Shown: one piece after another, positions 29,600-30,804 of the stretch | Layout: each line of letters opens with the position of its first letter | Numbering within the stretch: position 1 is the first letter of the stretch | Assembly: GCA_049316985.1 (NCBI GenBank) | Contig: JBMOJB010000025.1 | Location: 1-30,804, forward strand | Reading direction: 5' to 3' | DNA from: CANHEE01 sp049316985 | GTDB lineage: Bacteria > Bacteroidota > Bacteroidia > Chitinophagales > Saprospiraceae | Length of the DNA: 30,804 bases | Made by a program: the position numbers and the translations under genes | Notes under the pieces: model-generated | Database searches by the model: none | The model's input: the letters and a program-made list of their open reading frames with translations, nothing else | Told to the model about the DNA's origin: nothing

Positions 29600-30804
29600 A
29601 GTAGCAACTCAGCGATAGTTTCCGCTACTTGCCTGCCAGTTTCTGCTGCTCCATTCATAAACCCCATAAAATCTTTGCTGCAATGTTCTCCGGTAAAAAA
29701 AACTTTGCCTGTGGGCTCTAAAGCTTTGCCCGACATGCTAGTCCATTGACCCACTTTAAAGCAACTGTAACTTCCCTTTGCGTACGGATAATCTATCCAA
29801 TTTACAAATACATGCTTTCCGGTATAACTTTTTGCCGATTGCAAAAATATCCTGTCTAGTTCATTCACGATGCCGCCAACTGTTTCTTCAGGCAAAGCGG
29901 TTTTCCATACATGAAAAGGTGGAGCTGAAGGATTTTTAAAAGACTCCGCATGTAATTTTTCAGCGTACTTGCCACCGAAAAAACAAACATAGGCTCCGTA
30001 TGTACTTTCGGATGTTTTGTTCAATGAACTATCCCAACCATTAGTGATGTCTTTATGAAATAAATAACCATACGCTTTATTTAAGTCATTGTTCCAGGGT
30101 GTACCATGATACGCAAGAACAAGCTTTGTATTGGTCCCGTATCCAAGTTCATCAATACACTGCTTTTTCTCTTTTGAAATTGACTTCAAACGCAATTTCA
30201 CATTTCTCAGCATGGTGAAAGGCAAAGTAAGTACAACATAATCTGCTACAACTACTGTTTTATTGGAAAAAATCATCGCATATTGTCCGTTATCCATTTC
30301 CAGTACTTCGGTCAATAAATGCTCTTTTTTAATTCTTTGTTCCCCAATTTTCCTTTCCAGGCCTTCGATAATCTTAGAATTTCCTCCTTTAATTCGAAAT
30401 CTCTCATCACTGTCACCAAAAACCTCAAAACCCGAACTGGTTTTTGGATTGATCAAATCAAGAAAATTAAGCGTCGATTGTTCCGAACAATCCAATCCGT
30501 ATTCTGCAACATAGGCTGCTGACAGGAGTTCCTTAAGCCACTTCGCACATTTCAGACCATTAAAATATTCGCTGAGTGGTAAATGATCCAGCCTGATTGC
30601 CGCTGCATTTCTATAATTCTCATCCAAAGAGTCTATGTCACGAGCAATTTTTATTGAAATCTTTGAAAATTCCCTGAGCACCTGTTTTTCAGAAATAATT
30701 CTGTCATCAAAAAAGAAAATATCTTTTATCAATTTTTTGTCCTGCTGGTCTTTTAGCAGATCTACGAGCTCCAGATTGAATTCCTTTGCAAGGTTCAGCA
30801 TATC
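29590..30804 (-). CDS. Flavin-containing amine oxidase, N-terminus outside the window
   Basis: FAD enzyme of the monoamine/polyamine oxidase group. The frame is open to the right edge, leaving 404 residues. The Met codon at 30799-30801 is internal, because the N-terminal FAD-binding GxGxxG segment, normally in the first 40 residues, is missing. Visible features are a substrate-domain helix region, VVLTLPFTMLRNVKL (about 190-204 of the visible part), and the C-terminal FAD motif VFFTGEHCSKDFMGFMNGAAETGRQVAETI, in two adjoining parts. The Tyr/Trp-rich area around KGSYSCFKVGQW also fits the family. It is convergent with the ABC ATPase gene. Substrate not predictable from this fragment. Confidence 0.88.
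   Translation of the reverse strand, partial: DMLNLAKEFNLELVDLLKDQQDKKLIKDIFFFDDRIISEKQVLREFSKISIKIARDIDSLDENYRNAAAIRLDHLPLSEYFNGLKCAKWLKELLSAAYVAEYGLDCSEQSTLNFLDLINPKTSSGFEVFGDSDERFRIKGGNSKIIEGLERKIGEQRIKKEHLLTEVLEMDNGQYAMIFSNKTVVVADYVVLTLPFTMLRNVKLRLKSISKEKKQCIDELGYGTNTKLVLAYHGTPWNNDLNKAYGYLFHKDITNGWDSSLNKTSESTYGAYVCFFGGKYAEKLHAESFKNPSAPPFHVWKTALPEETVGGIVNELDRIFLQSAKSYTGKHVFVNWIDYPYAKGSYSCFKVGQWTSMSGKALEPTGKVFFTGEHCSKDFMGFMNGAAETGRQVAETIAELLLKK

Overview
The window looks like ordinary chromosome from a Bacteroidota bacterium. Supporting signs are: many promoters of the phylum-specific type (TTTG at about -33, TAnnTTTG at about -7); a large secreted CotH-family protein with a type IX secretion (T9SS) C-terminal sorting tail; PD40/OmpA and DUF4097 proteins; an LptE lipoprotein next to secG; a long signal peptidase I; and rpsF-rpsR-rplI without ssb. 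Base composition is AT-rich and even. I see no tRNA, rRNA, transposase, integrase, phage gene or CRISPR array. A family-level placement (for example Saprospirales- or Chitinophagales-like) would be a guess.

Layout. 1-593 (-) is the N-terminal two thirds of fabH, cut by the window edge, behind a near-perfect promoter. 846-5035 (-) is an envelope-biogenesis block: a secreted protein of unknown function, lptE, a TPR-like protein, secG, then lepB. The 436-base gap at 5036-5471 holds hairpins and a terminator and may encode a small RNA. 5472-8337 (-) is comM/yifB followed by an M16-fold protein that has lost its zinc motif. 8413-9351 (+) is a lone OppC/DppC-type permease, divergent from comM. 9516-10829 (+) is rpsF-rpsR-rplI, ending in a strong terminator. 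10918-11601 (-) is aat. 11681-15618 (+) is a DUF2851 protein followed 11 bases later by the CotH/T9SS protein, then a separate CNNM/HlyC-type membrane protein (15703-16956).

16970-24890 (-) is an envelope cluster: an OmpA protein with PD40 and regulatory-like domains overlaps an ECF sigma factor by four bases. A heptamer tandem repeat, a putative anti-sigma factor, a DUF4097 protein, an M23 peptidase-like protein, an NhaD Na+/H+ antiporter and an M15 carboxypeptidase follow. 25227-25901 (+) is an orphan NarL-type response regulator preceded by a terminator-like hairpin. 26053-28771 (-) is pdxH then paaZ. 28870-29526 (+) is a LolD/MacB-like ABC ATPase without its permease. 29590-30804 (-) is the C-terminal part of a flavin amine oxidase.

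How the genes fit together. Most are housekeeping (fatty-acid initiation, secretion, LPS assembly, translation, N-degron tagging, cofactor synthesis). The most system-like stretch is the OmpA-sigma-anti-sigma-DUF4097-peptidase series, which could be an envelope-sensing regulon. No clear new defence or mobile system is visible. The strongest leads are the OmpA/ECF overlap with a duplicated motif in the anti-sigma candidate, a nuclease-like residue pattern in the DUF2851 protein, an orphan inactive M16 protein, a symmetric divergent promoter at 8363-8400, and two hairpin-bearing intergenic regions that may make small RNAs or act as attenuators.
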